Origin: Cryobacterium sp. Y11
Lineage (GTDB): Bacteria > Actinomycetota > Actinomycetes > Actinomycetales > Microbacteriaceae
Length of the DNA: 64,000 nt
Assembly (NCBI RefSeq): GCF_002929535.1
Contig: NZ_PJJO01000060.1
Span: 310,001-374,000 of the forward strand
Reading direction: 5' to 3'
Shown: one piece after another, positions 1 through 10,815 of the stretch
How the letters are laid out: every line of letters begins with the position of its first letter
Numbering within the stretch: position 1 is the stretch's first letter
The notes under the pieces: model-generated
What the model was told of the DNA's origin: nothing
Databases searched by the model: none
Seen by the model: the letters and a program-made list of their open reading frames with translations, nothing else
Made by a program: the position numbers and the translations under genes

Positions 1-724
1 GGCGCTCCGAGATATCAATATCGCTCATGATCTTGAGCCGGGAGATGACACCGTTCTGGATGCTTTTTGGTGCACGTTGCATCGCGTGCAGCACTCCGTC
101 AATGCGGTACCGCACGCCGAGGCTGTGCTCTGCGGGTTCAATGTGGATGTCCGATGCTCGGTCCTGGATGGCCTGGCTGACGATCAGGTTGACGAAGCGA
201 ACAATTGGGGCGTCAGAATCGCGGGAATCCGAGCCACCGATCGCGGCGGATTCCGCTGCCCCCTGCTCTTCTTCAAGAGTGGTCGTTAGATTGGTGAGTT
301 CGTCGTCGGCCCGGTGGTGGCGCGCGATCGCCGCAAGCAGGTCCGCGCGTTCCGCGACGATCTGCTTGACCGGCATCCGTGATGCGTCACGCACATCGTC
401 GAGGGCAAAGACGTTGCCGGGGTCGACCATCGCCAGTAGGAGCCGGCCCTCGGTAATCGCGATTGGCAGCACCTCATGGCGCCGGCACATGGCCGGAGTA
501 ACCAGCGCAACCGCCACGCGATCGACAGGGTAGTCGAGAAGCTCAACAAATGGCAGGTTAGCCTGCTGGGCCCTCGCCTTGGCGAACTGGAGTTCGGTGA
601 TGACGCCACGCTCGACCAACGCCCGCACCGCGCTCTCATCGGCCGGGTCACCAGCCATAAGCGTGTCGAGTACCTCGATGGGGAGCAGCCCGTGGAGGAT
701 CAGAATTTCTGTCAAGGTTGCCAC
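1..724 (-). CDS. PilB/GspE-type assembly ATPase, N-terminal part (runs off window)
   Basis: This is the N-terminal 241 codons of a type IV pilus or type II secretion assembly ATPase. The cytoplasmic motor hydrolyses ATP to drive pilin polymerisation. The start is GTG at 722-724, preceded on the minus strand by a GGGGGAGG ribosome binding site. The first ~150 residues form an MshEN-like domain (the start reads ATLTEILILHGLLP). An acidic linker follows, then the opening of the ATPase domain with the family signature IVRFVNLIVSQAIQDRASDI and IEPAEHSLGVRYRIDGVLH. The Walker motifs lie outside the window. The reading frame is open to base 1. PilB and GspE cannot be told apart from this part alone; the MshEN form favours PilB. 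Confidence 0.8.
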   Translation of the reverse strand, partial: MATLTEILILHGLLPIEVLDTLMAGDPADESAVRALVERGVITELQFAKARAQQANLPFVELLDYPVDRVAVALVTPAMCRRHEVLPIAITEGRLLLAMVDPGNVFALDDVRDASRMPVKQIVAERADLLAAIARHHRADDELTNLTTTLEEEQGAAESAAIGGSDSRDSDAPIVRFVNLIVSQAIQDRASDIHIEPAEHSLGVRYRIDGVLHAMQRAPKSIQNGVISRLKIMSDIDISER

Positions 725-821
725 GCGAGCCTCCCCCGAACTGGGCACAATATATCTAGACCCCGAGTATACGTCCCCGCCCCAGTATTTCCCGCTTAAC
801 CTCCCGTTCCCCCGCGTCGCA

Positions 822-1220
822 TCAATCGACAAATCCGGCGAGTCCGGCGAGTCCGGCGAGTCCGGCGAGTCCGGCGACCCATAATCGTCGAGGGCAATCA
901 TCAGTCCGCCCGCGCATAAACGGTCGATCTCCTGGCGTAACCCGATCAATCCGAGCGTTCTCAGTGGTGGCACCAGTGTCGCCCGCAGGGACAGCACAAA
1001 TATGGGAGGCTGACCCCCGGGCTTCGGTGCGCAACGCCGCCCACCCGAAACACGCAGCCTCCAGGGACGCTGCGCTAATCATTCTGATCACCGCAACCGG
1101 CCAATTCTCGGTGGCGCCGAGGACGACGATAACGACCGAGTTAACGATCTCCACGATGGCGACGCCCGCGAATACGACTAATCCAAACCGCCGCACTGTT
1201 CGTCGTGCACTCATGCTCAT
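822..1220 (-). CDS. possible small membrane protein upstream of pilB-like gene
   Basis: An open frame of 132 codons lies on the same strand as and directly upstream of the PilB-like gene. Residues ~12-35 form one convincing hydrophobic segment (GLVVFAGVAIVEIVNSVVIVV), and a weaker one follows around residues 40-60. The C-terminal end is a run of AGL repeats translated from the 9-bp tandem repeat at 834-878. No good ribosome binding site is visible before the ATG, and I recognise no family. It may be a genuine membrane protein or a chance ORF. Confidence 0.3.
   Translation of the reverse strand: MSMSARRTVRRFGLVVFAGVAIVEIVNSVVIVVLGATENWPVAVIRMISAASLEAACFGWAALRTEARGSASHICAVPAGDTGATTENARIDRVTPGDRPFMRGRTDDCPRRLWVAGLAGLAGLAGLAGFVD
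834..878. repeat. 9-bp tandem repeat, five copies
   Basis: Four identical copies and one copy with a final mismatch of the unit tccggcgag run head to tail. The period is a multiple of three, so the minus-strand ORF simply gains or loses Gly-Leu-Ala triplets. The copy number is likely to vary by replication slippage. Confidence 0.9.
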
Positions 1221-1275
1221 GCTTGCGTCCGCGACGACTCGCTAACACGTTATCTGCCCCGCGCATGCCTTAACG

Positions 1276-1309
1276 ACGGATGGCCCCTGCCGAAGCAGGA
1301 GCCATCCGT
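1276..1309 (-). terminator. rpoC terminator hairpin
   Basis: A 15-bp stem with one mismatch (ACGGATGGCCCCTGC paired with GCAGGAGCCATCCGT) encloses a CGAA tetraloop 17 bases after the rpoC stop codon. No long T-tract follows, as is common in high-GC actinobacteria. Confidence 0.75.
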
Positions 1310-1325
1310 TCCGAGCTGACGGGTA

Positions 1326-4300
1326 CTAGTTGTACGTGCCCGGAGCCAGGTCGTCCGACGAGAAGCTGTCGAAGTCGACGAAGCTCAGGTCACCCTCTTG
1401 GAACGTTGCGTCTTCGGTGAAGATGCGGTTCGGGTAACGCTCAGCCTTGGCCTCCTCCGTTGCCTCGACGGTGACGTCGCGGTAACGAGGAAGGCCGGTG
1501 CCGGCCGGGATCAGCTTTCCGATGATGACGTTCTCCTTGAGGCCCATCAGCGGGTCGCTCTTGCCTTCCATGGCCGCCTGGGTCAGAACCCGGGTGGTTT
1601 CCTGGAAGGAAGCGGCGCTCAGCCAGGACTCGGTCGCCAGGGATGCCTTGGTGATACCCATGACCTCCTGACGAGCGGATGCCGTCTTCTTACCCTCGGT
1701 CAGCGCGGTGCGGTTGAGGTCGTTGTACTTCAACCGGTCAACGAGCTCACCCGGAAGCAAGCCGGTGTCGCCGTGCTCAACAACAGTCACCTTGCGAAGC
1801 ATCTGACGAACGATGACCTCGATGTGCTTGTCGTGAATCGGAACACCCTGCGAACGGTAGACCTCCTGCACACCGGAGACGAGGTGCTTCTGCACCGCGC
1901 GAACACCCTTGACGCGAAGAACTTCCTTCGGGTCGACGGCGCCGATGATGATCTGCTGTCCAAGTTCAACGTGCTGGCCGTCTTCGACGAGCAGGGTTGA
2001 ACGCTTCAGCACCGGGTAAGCAATTGCTTCGTCACCATTGTCGGGAATCAGGATGACCTTACGGCCCTTATCCGAATCTTCAATGGTGATGCGTCCGGCG
2101 GAGTCAACGATGGGCGATGCACCCTTGGGGGTACGTGCTTCGAAGAGCTCCTGAACACGCGGCAGACCCTGGGTGATGTCGTCAGCGGATGCCGACCCAC
2201 CCGTGTGGAAGGTACGCATGGTCAGCTGGGTGCCGGGCTCACCGATGGACTGTGCGGCGATGATACCGACGGCCTCACCGATGTCGACGAGCTGGCCGGT
2301 AGCGAGCGAACGGCCGTAGCAGACCGCACACACACCGACAGCAGACTCGCAGGTCAGCACCGAGCGCACCTTGATGGTTTCGACACCAGCGGCGATGAGC
2401 TTGGCGATGAGCACGTCTCCGACGTCGTCTCCGGCGTCGGCGATAACCTCACCGGCCGCGTTGACCGCGGCTGCGGCCAGGCTGCGAGCGTAAACCGCGT
2501 TCTCGACGTTGAAGTCGACCAGGAGGCCGCCATCTTCGTCACGCAGAAGCGCACCGGTCGTGGCGTCGGTACCGGCGATAGGCAGTTCAAGACCCTTCGT
2601 CGTTCCACAGTCGTCTTCACGAATGATGACATCCTGCGAAACGTCCACCAGACGACGGGTGAGGTACCCGGAGTCAGCGGTACGCAGGGCGGTGTCGGCC
2701 AATCCCTTACGAGCACCGTGAGTAGCAATGAAGTACTCAGCGACGGACAGGCCTTCGCGGTAGCTCGAGATGATCGGGCGAGGGATGATCTCACCCTTCG
2801 GGTTGTTCACGAGGCCTCGCATGCCGGCGATGTTACGCACCTGCAGCCAGTTACCACGAGCACCAGAGGTGACCATGCGGTTGATGGTGTTGTCGGTCGG
2901 GAAGTTATCCTGCATGGCCTGGGCGACGTCTTCCGTCGCACGCGTCCAGATCTGAATGAGCTCCTGGCGACGCTCGAGGTCGGTCGTGAGACCCTTCTCG
3001 AACTGCGCCTGAACCTTCGCGGCCTGCTTCTCGTAGCCTGCGACGATCTCCTTCTTGTTCGGAGGCGTCAGGATGTCGCTGAGCGCGACGGTCACACCGG
3101 AACGGGTTGCCCAGTAGAAACCGGCATCCTTGATCCGGTCGAGGGTTGCAGCAACCTCCACCTTGACGTACCGCTCCGCGAGGTCGTTGACAATGGTCGA
3201 CATGGTGACCTTGTTGGCAACGTCTTCGAAGTACGGGTAGTCGGCCGGAAGCGCCTCGTTGAAGATGGCGCGACCGAGGCTCGTGGTGACGAGAACGGTT
3301 CCGACGGCCTGACCGTTGACCAGTTCGACACCGTCGGGCTGCGTGCCCTCGGTGAAGTACTTGTCGGTCAAACGGATGCGCACCTTGGCATTCAGATCGA
3401 GCGACTTCTGGTCGAACGCGAGAATGGCCTCAGACACGGTCGAGAATGCGCGGCCTTCTCCGACCACACCTTCCTTCATCGTGGTGAGGTGGTGCAGACC
3501 GATGATCATGTCCTGGGTGGGCAGGGTCACCGGGCGGCCGTCAGAGGGCTTGAGGATGTTGTTCGAGGCGAGCATCAGGATGCGTGCCTCGGCCTGGGCC
3601 TCAACCGAGAGCGGAAGGTGCACAGCCATCTGGTCACCGTCGAAGTCGGCGTTGAACGCCGCGCAGACGAGCGGGTGCAGCTGGATTGCCTTACCTTCAA
3701 CGAGCTGAGGCTCGAAGGCCTGGATGCCCAGGCGGTGCAGGGTGGGTGCACGGTTGAGCATGACGGGGCGCTCGCGAATGATCTCCTCGAGCACGTCCCA
3801 GACCTGCGGACGGCTCCTCTCGACCATCCGCTTGGCGGCCTTGATGTTCTGAGCGTGGCTCAGGTCGATCAGGCGCTTAATTACGAACGGCTTGAACAGC
3901 TCGAGTGCCATCTGCTTGGGCAGACCACACTGGTGCAGCTTGAGCTGCGGGCCAACCACGATGACCGAACGGCCGGAGTAGTCAACGCGCTTGCCGAGCA
4001 GGTTCTGACGGAAACGACCCTGCTTTCCCTTGAGCATGTCGCTCAGGGACTTGAGCGCACGGTTACCGGTACCGGTGACCGGGCGACCACGGCGACCGTT
4101 GTCGAACAGTGCGTCGACGGCCTCCTGCAGCATCCGCTTCTCGTTGTTCACGATGATCTCGGGAGCACCGAGGTCAAGCAGACGACGCAGGCGATTGTTG
4201 CGGTTGATCACACGACGGTAGAGGTCGTTCAGGTCGCTGGTCGCAAAGCGGCCACCGTCGAGCTGCACCATGGGGCGCAGTTCCGGCGGAAGCACAGGAA

Positions 4301-5249
4301 CGACGTCGAGCACCATTCCGGCCGGCGAGTTGCCGGTCATGATGAACGCGTTGACCACGCGCAGACGCTTGATGGCGCGGATCTTCTTCTGACCCTTACC
4401 TTCGGCAATCTGCAAGTGCAGGTTTTCGCTCTCGGTGACGAGGTCGAAGGCTTCCAGGCGCTTCTTGATGGCTTCGGCGCCCATGAAGGCCTCGAAGTAC
4501 ATGCCGAAACGGTCCTGCAGCTCGTGGAAGACGGAATCTTCCGGCTTCAGGTCGCCGACCTTGAGGGTGCGGAAGTCTTCCCACACGCGCTCGAGGTGAG
4601 CAACCTGCTCGTCCAGAGACTTGCGAATCTGGCCCATTTCCTTTTCGGCTGCGTCTTTTGTGCGCTTCTTCTGGTCGCTCTTGGCGCCCTCGGCCTCTAG
4701 TGCTGCGAGGTCGGTTTCGAGGCGCTGCAGGCGATCGGCGATGCGCGAGTCGCGGCTTCCCTCAATCGTCTTTAGTTCGAGACGCAGCTCGTTCTCGAGG
4801 CCGGGCATGTCCTGGTGGCGACCGTCTTCGTCAACCGTGATGACCATGTATGCGGCGAAGTAGATGACCTTTTCGAGGTCCTTCGGAGCCATGTCCAGCA
4901 GGTAGCCGAGACGCGAGGGCACACCCTTGAAGTACCAGATGTGGGTGACCGGGGCAGCGAGCTCGATGTGGCCCATGCGCTCACGGCGCACCGACGACTT
5001 CGTGACCTCTACACCACAACGCTCACAGACGATGCCTTTGAAGCGAACACGCTTGTACTTTCCGCATGAGCATTCCCAGTCCCGCGAGGGTCCGAAAATC
5101 TGCTCGCCGAACAGGCCGTCTTTTTCCGGCTTGAGCGTGCGGTAGTTGATGGTTTCGGGCTTCTTGACCTCACCGTGCGACCAACGACGAATGTCGTCTG
5201 CGGTAGCCAGGCCAATACGAAGCTCGTCAAATGTTGTTACGTCGAGCAA
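1326..5249 (-). CDS. rpoC: DNA-directed RNA polymerase subunit beta'
   Basis: This is the beta-prime subunit of RNA polymerase, which forms most of the catalytic cleft. It is 1307 residues, the usual actinobacterial length. The N-terminal zinc site is C60, C62, C75 and C78. The catalytic NADFDGDQM motif holding the active-site magnesium is present near residue 535. The second zinc cluster ([14 protein letters not shown]) and the trigger-loop and bridge-helix region ([20 protein letters not shown]) are intact. The start is TTG at 5247-5249 behind AAGGAGAG. The gene follows rpoB after 42 bases in one operon and ends before a strong hairpin. Confidence 0.98.
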   Translation of the reverse strand: MLDVTTFDELRIGLATADDIRRWSHGEVKKPETINYRTLKPEKDGLFGEQIFGPSRDWECSCGKYKRVRFKGIVCERCGVEVTKSSVRRERMGHIELAAPVTHIWYFKGVPSRLGYLLDMAPKDLEKVIYFAAYMVITVDEDGRHQDMPGLENELRLELKTIEGSRDSRIADRLQRLETDLAALEAEGAKSDQKKRTKDAAEKEMGQIRKSLDEQVAHLERVWEDFRTLKVGDLKPEDSVFHELQDRFGMYFEAFMGAEAIKKRLEAFDLVTESENLHLQIAEGKGQKKIRAIKRLRVVNAFIMTGNSPAGMVLDVVPVLPPELRPMVQLDGGRFATSDLNDLYRRVINRNNRLRRLLDLGAPEIIVNNEKRMLQEAVDALFDNGRRGRPVTGTGNRALKSLSDMLKGKQGRFRQNLLGKRVDYSGRSVIVVGPQLKLHQCGLPKQMALELFKPFVIKRLIDLSHAQNIKAAKRMVERSRPQVWDVLEEIIRERPVMLNRAPTLHRLGIQAFEPQLVEGKAIQLHPLVCAAFNADFDGDQMAVHLPLSVEAQAEARILMLASNNILKPSDGRPVTLPTQDMIIGLHHLTTMKEGVVGEGRAFSTVSEAILAFDQKSLDLNAKVRIRLTDKYFTEGTQPDGVELVNGQAVGTVLVTTSLGRAIFNEALPADYPYFEDVANKVTMSTIVNDLAERYVKVEVAATLDRIKDAGFYWATRSGVTVALSDILTPPNKKEIVAGYEKQAAKVQAQFEKGLTTDLERRQELIQIWTRATEDVAQAMQDNFPTDNTINRMVTSGARGNWLQVRNIAGMRGLVNNPKGEIIPRPIISSYREGLSVAEYFIATHGARKGLADTALRTADSGYLTRRLVDVSQDVIIREDDCGTTKGLELPIAGTDATTGALLRDEDGGLLVDFNVENAVYARSLAAAAVNAAGEVIADAGDDVGDVLIAKLIAAGVETIKVRSVLTCESAVGVCAVCYGRSLATGQLVDIGEAVGIIAAQSIGEPGTQLTMRTFHTGGSASADDITQGLPRVQELFEARTPKGASPIVDSAGRITIEDSDKGRKVILIPDNGDEAIAYPVLKRSTLLVEDGQHVELGQQIIIGAVDPKEVLRVKGVRAVQKHLVSGVQEVYRSQGVPIHDKHIEVIVRQMLRKVTVVEHGDTGLLPGELVDRLKYNDLNRTALTEGKKTASARQEVMGITKASLATESWLSAASFQETTRVLTQAAMEGKSDPLMGLKENVIIGKLIPAGTGLPRYRDVTVEATEEAKAERYPNRIFTEDATFQEGDLSFVDFDSFSSDDLAPGTYN

Positions 5250-5291
5250 TTTCTCTCCTTGGAAAGTTTTCGAAGTTTCTTTGGACCGGGC

Positions 5292-8200
5292 TTAGATATC
5301 GTCGATTGTCGACGTTTCAAACCGGGTGGAAATGTTGATGCCGAGTTCTTCCGCAGCACGGAACACCTCGTCATCCGTGTCGCGCAGGCTGACTGCTGTG
5401 CCATCGGCCGAGAGCACCTCGACGTTCAAGCAGAGCGACTGCATTTCCTTGATCAGAACCTTGAAGCTCTCTGGGATGCCGGGTTCCTGAATGTTCTCGC
5501 CCTTGACGATGGCTTCGTACACCTTGACGCGGCCGAGGATGTCGTCAGACTTGATGGTCAGGAGTTCCTGCAAGGCGTAAGCGGCTCCATATGCTTCGAG
5601 CGCCCACACCTCCATCTCACCGAAACGCTGTCCACCGAACTGCGCCTTACCACCCAGCGGCTGCTGCGTGATCATGGAGTACGGGCCCGTCGAACGAGCG
5701 TGAATCTTGTCGTCGACGAGGTGGTGGAGCTTCAGGATGTACATATACCCAACGGACACCGGCATCGGGAACGGCTCGCCGGAGCGACCGTCGAAGAGCT
5801 GGGTCTTGCCCGAGGAACCGATGAGGCGTTCGCCATCACGGGTCAGGGTCGTGGAGTCCAGAAGACCCTCGATCTCGATCTCGAGCGCGCCGTCGAATAC
5901 CGGGGTGGCGACCTTCGTGCCAGGGGCGGCACTGAAAGCGTGCTCCGGAAGGCGAGCGGCCCATTTCGGCTTGCCCTCGACGTTCCAGCCCTGCTTCGCA
6001 ATCCAACCGAGGTGCGTTTCCAGCACCTGACCGAAGTTCATGCGACCGGGGATACCGAGCGGGTTGAGGATGATGTCAACCGGGGTTCCGTCGGCGAGGA
6101 ACGGCATGTCCTCGATCGGCAGGATGCGGGAGATAACACCCTTGTTGCCGTGACGGCCAGCGAGCTTGTCGCCCTCGGTGATCTTGCGCTTCTGGGCGAT
6201 GAACACGACAACGCGCTGGTTGACGCCGCTTCCGAGTTCGTCGTCTCCGTCTTGCGAGTCGAACACCTTGACACCGATAATGGTGCCGCGCTCACCGTGG
6301 GGAACCTTCAAGCTCGTGTCGCGAACTTCGCGACTCTTCTCGTTGAAGATGGCGCGCAGCAGACGCTCCTCGGCGGAAAGCTCGGTCTCGCCCTTCGGCG
6401 TGACCTTGCCCACGAGGATGTCGCCGGGGCGAACCTCGGCTCCGATGCGAATGATGCCACGCTCGTCGAGGTCGGCGAGGAAGTCCGGAGACACGTTGGG
6501 AAGGTCGCGTGTGATCTCTTCCTTACCCAGCTTGGTGTCGCGGGCATCCACTTCATACTCTTCGATGTGAATCGAGGAGAGGGTGTCATCTTTTACCAGG
6601 TTCTGGCTCAGGATGATCGCGTCCTCGAAGTTGTAGCCTTCCCACGGCATGAATGCCACGAGCAGGTTCTTTCCGAGGGCGAGTTCTCCCTGGTCGGTGG
6701 CGGGTCCGTCGGCGATAACTTCGCCGGCTTCGATGCGCTCACCGGCGTTGACGATCACGCGGTGGTTGAAGCTCGTGCCCTGGTTGGAGCGGCTGAACTT
6801 GCGCAGGTAGTAGTCCTGCGTGCCGCCCTCGTCGAGCTGGATGGTGACGACGTCAGCCGAGACCTCGGAGACCACACCGGGCTTGGACGCGGTGAGCACG
6901 TCACCGGCGTCGATGGCCGTGTAGACCTCCATGCCGGTTCCAACCAGCGGGCTGTCGCTGAGGAGCAGCGGCACCGCCTGACGCTGCATGTTGGCGCCCA
7001 TGAGCGCGCGGTTTGCATCGTCGTGCTCAAGGAACGGGATGAGGCTGGTCGCGACCGACACCATCTGGCGCGGTGAGACATCCATGTAGCCGATGTCTTC
7101 AGCGGGAACGAGGTCAACCTCGCCACCCTTCTTACGAGCGAGCACGCGGGCCTCGGCAAAGTGCGAGTCCTTGGTGAGCGGCGCGTTGGCCTGGGCGACG
7201 ATGAAGTCGTCTTCCTCGCTGGCGGTGAGGTAATCGATCGTCTCGGTGACCTTGTTGCCCTGCACACGACGGTACGGCGTCTCGATGAAACCAAACGCAT
7301 TGATCTGCGCGAACGAGGCGAGCGAACCGATCAGGCCAATGTTCGGGCCTTCCGGGGTCTCAATGGGGCACATGCGGCCGTAGTGCGAGGGGTGAACGTC
7401 TCGCACCTCGACGCCGGCGCGGTCACGAGACAGACCACCCGGGCCCAGCGCGCTGAGGCGACGCTTGTGCGTCAATCCGGCGAGCGGGTTGTTCTGGTCC
7501 ATGAACTGCGACAGCTGGCTGGTTCCGAAGAACTCCTTGATCGCGGCGACCACGGGGCGCACGTTGATCAGGGTCTGCGGGGTGATCGCTTCAATGTCCT
7601 GCGTGGTCATGCGCTCGCGAACAACGCGTTCCATCCGGGACAGGCCGGTGCGCACCTGGTTCTGGATGAGCTCGCCAACGGCACGGATACGACGGTTACC
7701 GAAGTGATCAATGTCGTCGATGTCGATGTTGATATCGGTCATCTTGCCGTCGCGCAGACCTGGAAGGGTGGTCTGGTTGTCGTGCAGGGCGACGAGGTAC
7801 TTGATGGTGGCCAGAATGTCCGCCAGCGTCAGTACAGAGTCACTCAGCGGGGCTTCGAGGCCGAGCTTGCGGTTGATCTTGTAACGACCAACCTTGGCCA
7901 GGTCGTAGCGCTTGGAGTTGAAGAAGAAGTTGTCGAGCAGCGCACGCGCAGCCTCGGCGGCAACCTGCTCGCCGGGACGAAGCTTGCGGTAGATGTCCTT
8001 GAGGGCTTCTTCTTTGGTAAGGATGTTGTCCTTCTCGAGGGTGAGCTCGATAGACGCGTAGCCCTTGAACTCCTCGAGAATTTCCTCGGAAGTGAGGCCG
8101 AGGGCCTTCAGGAATACGGTCACGGACTGCTTGCGCTTGCGGTCGATGCGCACGCCAACCTGGTCGCGCTTGTCGATCTCAAATTCAAGCCAGGCACCAC

Positions 8201-8783
8201 GGCTCGGAATGACACGGGCGGAGTAGATGTCCTTGTCAGACGTCTTCTCCTGCTCGCGGTTGAAGTACACACCAGGGGAGCGCACCAGCTGCGACACGAC
8301 GACACGCTCGGTGCCGTTGATCACGAAGGTGCCCTTGGGGGTCATCAACGGGAAGTCACCCATGAACACGGTCTGAGTCTTGATCTCACCGGTGAGGTGG
8401 TTCATGAACTCAGCGTTCACGTAGAGCGGTGCGGAATAGGTCTTACCCTTTTCCTTGCACTCGTCAATGGTGTACTTCTCCGGCTCGAGCTCCGGGTTGG
8501 TGAAGGACAGCTGCATCGTTTCGCCGAGGTCTTCGATGGGAGAGATCTCCTCGAAGATCTCATCGAGCCCGGTGCGATTTGGCAGGTCCTGGCGTCCGGC
8601 AGCCTGGGCTTCGGCGACGCGAGCCTTCCAGATGTCGTTGCCGACGAGCCAGTCGAAGCTCTCGGTCTGCAAAGCAAGCAGATCCGGAACGTTCAAGTGG
8701 TCGCTGATCTTTGCGAACGACAGACGCTCGTGCGAGCGGCCGTTCTTGGGTGAGTTGGTGGTTGCGTTGCGCGCAGCAGCCAA
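5292..8783 (-). CDS. rpoB: DNA-directed RNA polymerase subunit beta
   Basis: This is the beta subunit of RNA polymerase, 1163 residues. The rifampicin-binding cluster is intact and of sensitive type: [20 protein letters not shown] followed by [10 protein letters not shown] keeps the residues equivalent to E. coli D516, H526 and S531. The conserved [20 protein letters not shown] and [20 protein letters not shown] blocks are present near the C-terminus. The start is TTG at 8781-8783 after a GGAGG site. It is the promoter-proximal gene of the rpoB-rpoC operon. Confidence 0.98.
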   Translation of the reverse strand: MAAARNATTNSPKNGRSHERLSFAKISDHLNVPDLLALQTESFDWLVGNDIWKARVAEAQAAGRQDLPNRTGLDEIFEEISPIEDLGETMQLSFTNPELEPEKYTIDECKEKGKTYSAPLYVNAEFMNHLTGEIKTQTVFMGDFPLMTPKGTFVINGTERVVVSQLVRSPGVYFNREQEKTSDKDIYSARVIPSRGAWLEFEIDKRDQVGVRIDRKRKQSVTVFLKALGLTSEEILEEFKGYASIELTLEKDNILTKEEALKDIYRKLRPGEQVAAEAARALLDNFFFNSKRYDLAKVGRYKINRKLGLEAPLSDSVLTLADILATIKYLVALHDNQTTLPGLRDGKMTDINIDIDDIDHFGNRRIRAVGELIQNQVRTGLSRMERVVRERMTTQDIEAITPQTLINVRPVVAAIKEFFGTSQLSQFMDQNNPLAGLTHKRRLSALGPGGLSRDRAGVEVRDVHPSHYGRMCPIETPEGPNIGLIGSLASFAQINAFGFIETPYRRVQGNKVTETIDYLTASEEDDFIVAQANAPLTKDSHFAEARVLARKKGGEVDLVPAEDIGYMDVSPRQMVSVATSLIPFLEHDDANRALMGANMQRQAVPLLLSDSPLVGTGMEVYTAIDAGDVLTASKPGVVSEVSADVVTIQLDEGGTQDYYLRKFSRSNQGTSFNHRVIVNAGERIEAGEVIADGPATDQGELALGKNLLVAFMPWEGYNFEDAIILSQNLVKDDTLSSIHIEEYEVDARDTKLGKEEITRDLPNVSPDFLADLDERGIIRIGAEVRPGDILVGKVTPKGETELSAEERLLRAIFNEKSREVRDTSLKVPHGERGTIIGVKVFDSQDGDDELGSGVNQRVVVFIAQKRKITEGDKLAGRHGNKGVISRILPIEDMPFLADGTPVDIILNPLGIPGRMNFGQVLETHLGWIAKQGWNVEGKPKWAARLPEHAFSAAPGTKVATPVFDGALEIEIEGLLDSTTLTRDGERLIGSSGKTQLFDGRSGEPFPMPVSVGYMYILKLHHLVDDKIHARSTGPYSMITQQPLGGKAQFGGQRFGEMEVWALEAYGAAYALQELLTIKSDDILGRVKVYEAIVKGENIQEPGIPESFKVLIKEMQSLCLNVEVLSADGTAVSLRDTDDEVFRAAEELGINISTRFETSTIDDI

Positions 8784-9124
8784 GGAAATAACCTCCGTGG
8801 ACCCCGTCAGGTCTAGTTACTGTTATTGGTGATGACTCCGCAGACCCTCATACGAGGTGTGCCTCAAGGTGGCTTGAACACGCAAAGCCGACCGCAATAT
8901 GAAGGCATAGTTTGTCTGGGAGCGCAAGGATCAACTATATGCCGCTTCTATCACTATGTCCACCCATTTCTTGCCATTATGCAAATTCTCAGGTATAACC
9001 CGCTCTGTTCCTAGCCGCGAGAGCGGGAAATTCGTTGCTTCAGGGGTGCCGAAGCAACGAATTTCCCGCTCTCGCGAAACGGATGGCGCGGCGTCGGCAC
9101 AGAGACAGGGCGCAGACTAGAACG
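8784..9124. other. rpoB upstream region, divergent from the spermidine-synthase-like gene
   Basis: This 341-base non-coding region must hold the rpoBC promoter on the minus strand and the promoter of the plus-strand gene at 9125. The part at about 8880-9000 is AT-richer than its surroundings. I cannot assign -35/-10 boxes with confidence. The plus-gene side carries the 26-bp perfect inverted repeat listed separately. Confidence 0.5.
9016..9076. repeat. perfect 26-bp inverted repeat with 9-base loop
   Basis: The left arm at 9016-9041 starts CGCGAGAGCGGGAAATTC, and its exact reverse complement lies at 9051-9076. It sits between divergent genes, so it is not an ordinary terminator. It is only 48 bases upstream of the ATG at 9125 and would form a very stable hairpin in any transcript of that gene. 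Confidence 0.95.
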
Positions 9125-10009
9125 ATGAGTACTGGGCGTAAGGGTGAGGTGACGGAGGGGCATCCGTCTGTTGTGTTGAAGTTGAGTGGACATACGGCGG
9201 TGATTGAACCTGATCGGTTTACCCCGGGGAGTTTTCAACTTGTGGTTGATGGCACGCCGCAGTCGCACGTGAATATTGACCACCCCGATGAACTGTTCTT
9301 CGAGTACGTGCAGCGCATTGGGCATGTGATCGACCTGCTCGGCGACCCGCACGAGCCGATCACCGCCGTGCACCTCGGGGCCGGCGCACTCACCCTGCCG
9401 CGCTACGTCGAGGCGACCCGGCCGGGATCTCGCCAGCAGGTGGTTGAGATCGAGAGCGATTTGATCGACCTGGTGCGGGAGGTTTTGCCCTGGGACAAGC
9501 GCGCCCAGCTGCGCGTGCGCCACGGCGATGCCCGCGAGGTGCTCGGCAAGCTTCCGGCGGGGCTGCACGTTGCGGTCGACCTCGTCGTTGTCGACATTTT
9601 CTCGGGCGCGCGCACTCCCAAGCACGTGACGAGCCGCGAATTCTTCGCGCTCGCTGCCCCGCTACTGTCGCCGCGCGGAGTACTCGCGGTCAATGTAGCG
9701 GATGGCCCGGGCCTCGCGTTTGCGCGCGGCCAGGCCGCTACGCTCTCGGCGGTGTTTGAGCACGTGATTGGATTCGCCGAGACCCAGGTGCTCAAGGGGC
9801 GGCGCTTTGGCAACATCGTGTTTATCGCAGCGCACACCCCGATCGACCTCAACTGGATCCCGCGGCTGCTCGCCAACGGCCCGCACCCGGCGAAGGTCAT
9901 CGAGGGCACCGAACTCAAGCAGTTCATGGCCGGTTCGCTCGTGGCGACCGACGAAACGTCAACCCAGTCGCCGCTGCCCGGCCGCACGGTCTTTCAAATC
10001 GGGCACTAG
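9125..10009 (+). CDS. spermidine synthase-like methyltransferase-fold protein
   Basis: The 294-residue protein has the Rossmann-fold signature of polyamine aminopropyltransferases and relatives: AVHLGAGALTLPRYVEATRP as the nucleotide-binding loop, VVEIESDLIDLVREVLPW as the acidic strand, and the VVVDIFSGARTPKHVTSREF segment. Actinobacterial proteins of this type are often annotated as spermidine synthase or fused-MFS spermidine synthase, but true polyamine activity is rarely shown. I chose the ATG at 9125 because the ORF upstream of it lies inside the large hairpin. Confidence 0.75.
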   Translation: MSTGRKGEVTEGHPSVVLKLSGHTAVIEPDRFTPGSFQLVVDGTPQSHVNIDHPDELFFEYVQRIGHVIDLLGDPHEPITAVHLGAGALTLPRYVEATRPGSRQQVVEIESDLIDLVREVLPWDKRAQLRVRHGDAREVLGKLPAGLHVAVDLVVVDIFSGARTPKHVTSREFFALAAPLLSPRGVLAVNVADGPGLAFARGQAATLSAVFEHVIGFAETQVLKGRRFGNIVFIAAHTPIDLNWIPRLLANGPHPAKVIEGTELKQFMAGSLVATDETSTQSPLPGRTVFQIGH

Positions 10010-10223
10010 TTCTTCCGCCGCGGTGGCTCATCCAGGCGATGTGCGCGGAGCGGGGGGCGGGGCCGGCTGATCTGGCGATGGCACGACCGGCCCGGCGGAT
10101 TTTCTGAATAAGCCACCGGGCGGGGCCGGCTGGCGACCGGATGCCCGCAGGCGGCGGTACTCTGGGGACACTCGTTACTTCCCCGCGCGGCTGCGTCCGC
10201 CCTCTTCATTACAGGAACACACC

Positions 10224-10751
10224 CTGAGTTTCATCATCGGTTACGACCCCATCACCCTGCGCGAAAAAGTCGACCTTGTCGCCGCCGGTGAGCGGCTTGA
10301 GGAACTCGGCACCCTGCGCAGCCTGGCCGCATTGAACGAGAAGGTCGCGCTGTTGCGTCTGGTCGGTCGGCTCGACGAGGCCTGGGAGGTGGCGAACGAA
10401 GCCGTGCGCCAGTCGCGCTTTACCGGCAACCGCGAACAGGCGGTGGCCAGCCGCATCCGTCGTGCGCAGGTGTTGCAGTTTCAGGGCAAGCTCGTCGAGG
10501 CCGCGAGCGAGTTGACCCATTGCATCCTCGACTCTGAGGTGCATGAGTGGACCCGCCTCGCTGCCTACGCACGGCAGCACCGGGGCAAGGTGTACTTCGA
10601 TCAGGGCAACCTCGAGGGGGCACTGGCGGACTTCACCGCGGCGGTTTTTCTGCGCGAGAAAGACGGCGCCGACGCCGACGAGCTCGACAGCTCCCTGCTC
10701 GCCGTTGCCGTCGTGGAGTCGCACATCGCGGCCCGCAGCACCCAAGCCTGA
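10224..10751 (+). CDS. tetratricopeptide-like helical protein, apparent CTG start
   Basis: The protein, about 175 residues, is helical and TPR-like: ALNEKVALLRLVGRLDEAWE, ASRIRRAQVLQFQGKLVEAA and HRGKVYFDQGNLEGALADF are spaced like helix-turn-helix repeats. Coding-type sequence runs upstream of the first ATG (10332) to CTG at 10224, giving an N-terminus SFIIGYDPITLREKV behind AGGAA. No in-frame ATG, GTG or TTG explains that conserved-looking N-terminus, so CTG is proposed as the start. If that is wrong, the protein starts at 10332. Its partner and role are unknown. Confidence 0.65.
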   Translation: MSFIIGYDPITLREKVDLVAAGERLEELGTLRSLAALNEKVALLRLVGRLDEAWEVANEAVRQSRFTGNREQAVASRIRRAQVLQFQGKLVEAASELTHCILDSEVHEWTRLAAYARQHRGKVYFDQGNLEGALADFTAAVFLREKDGADADELDSSLLAVAVVESHIAARSTQA

Positions 10752-10815
10752 CTCGGTGCTGGCCGTCTGGCGAGTTGTGCGGCATGCTGTGTTCACCACG
10801 AAGGCGAGGTGAGCG

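Noticed and set aside
2205-4700. Long plus-strand ORF of 831 codons opposite rpoC
   Set aside because: It is an antisense shadow of rpoC; the protein has no recognisable features and rpoC is certain.
5175-8753. Long plus-strand ORFs opposite rpoB
   Set aside because: They are antisense shadows of the GC-rich rpoB gene.
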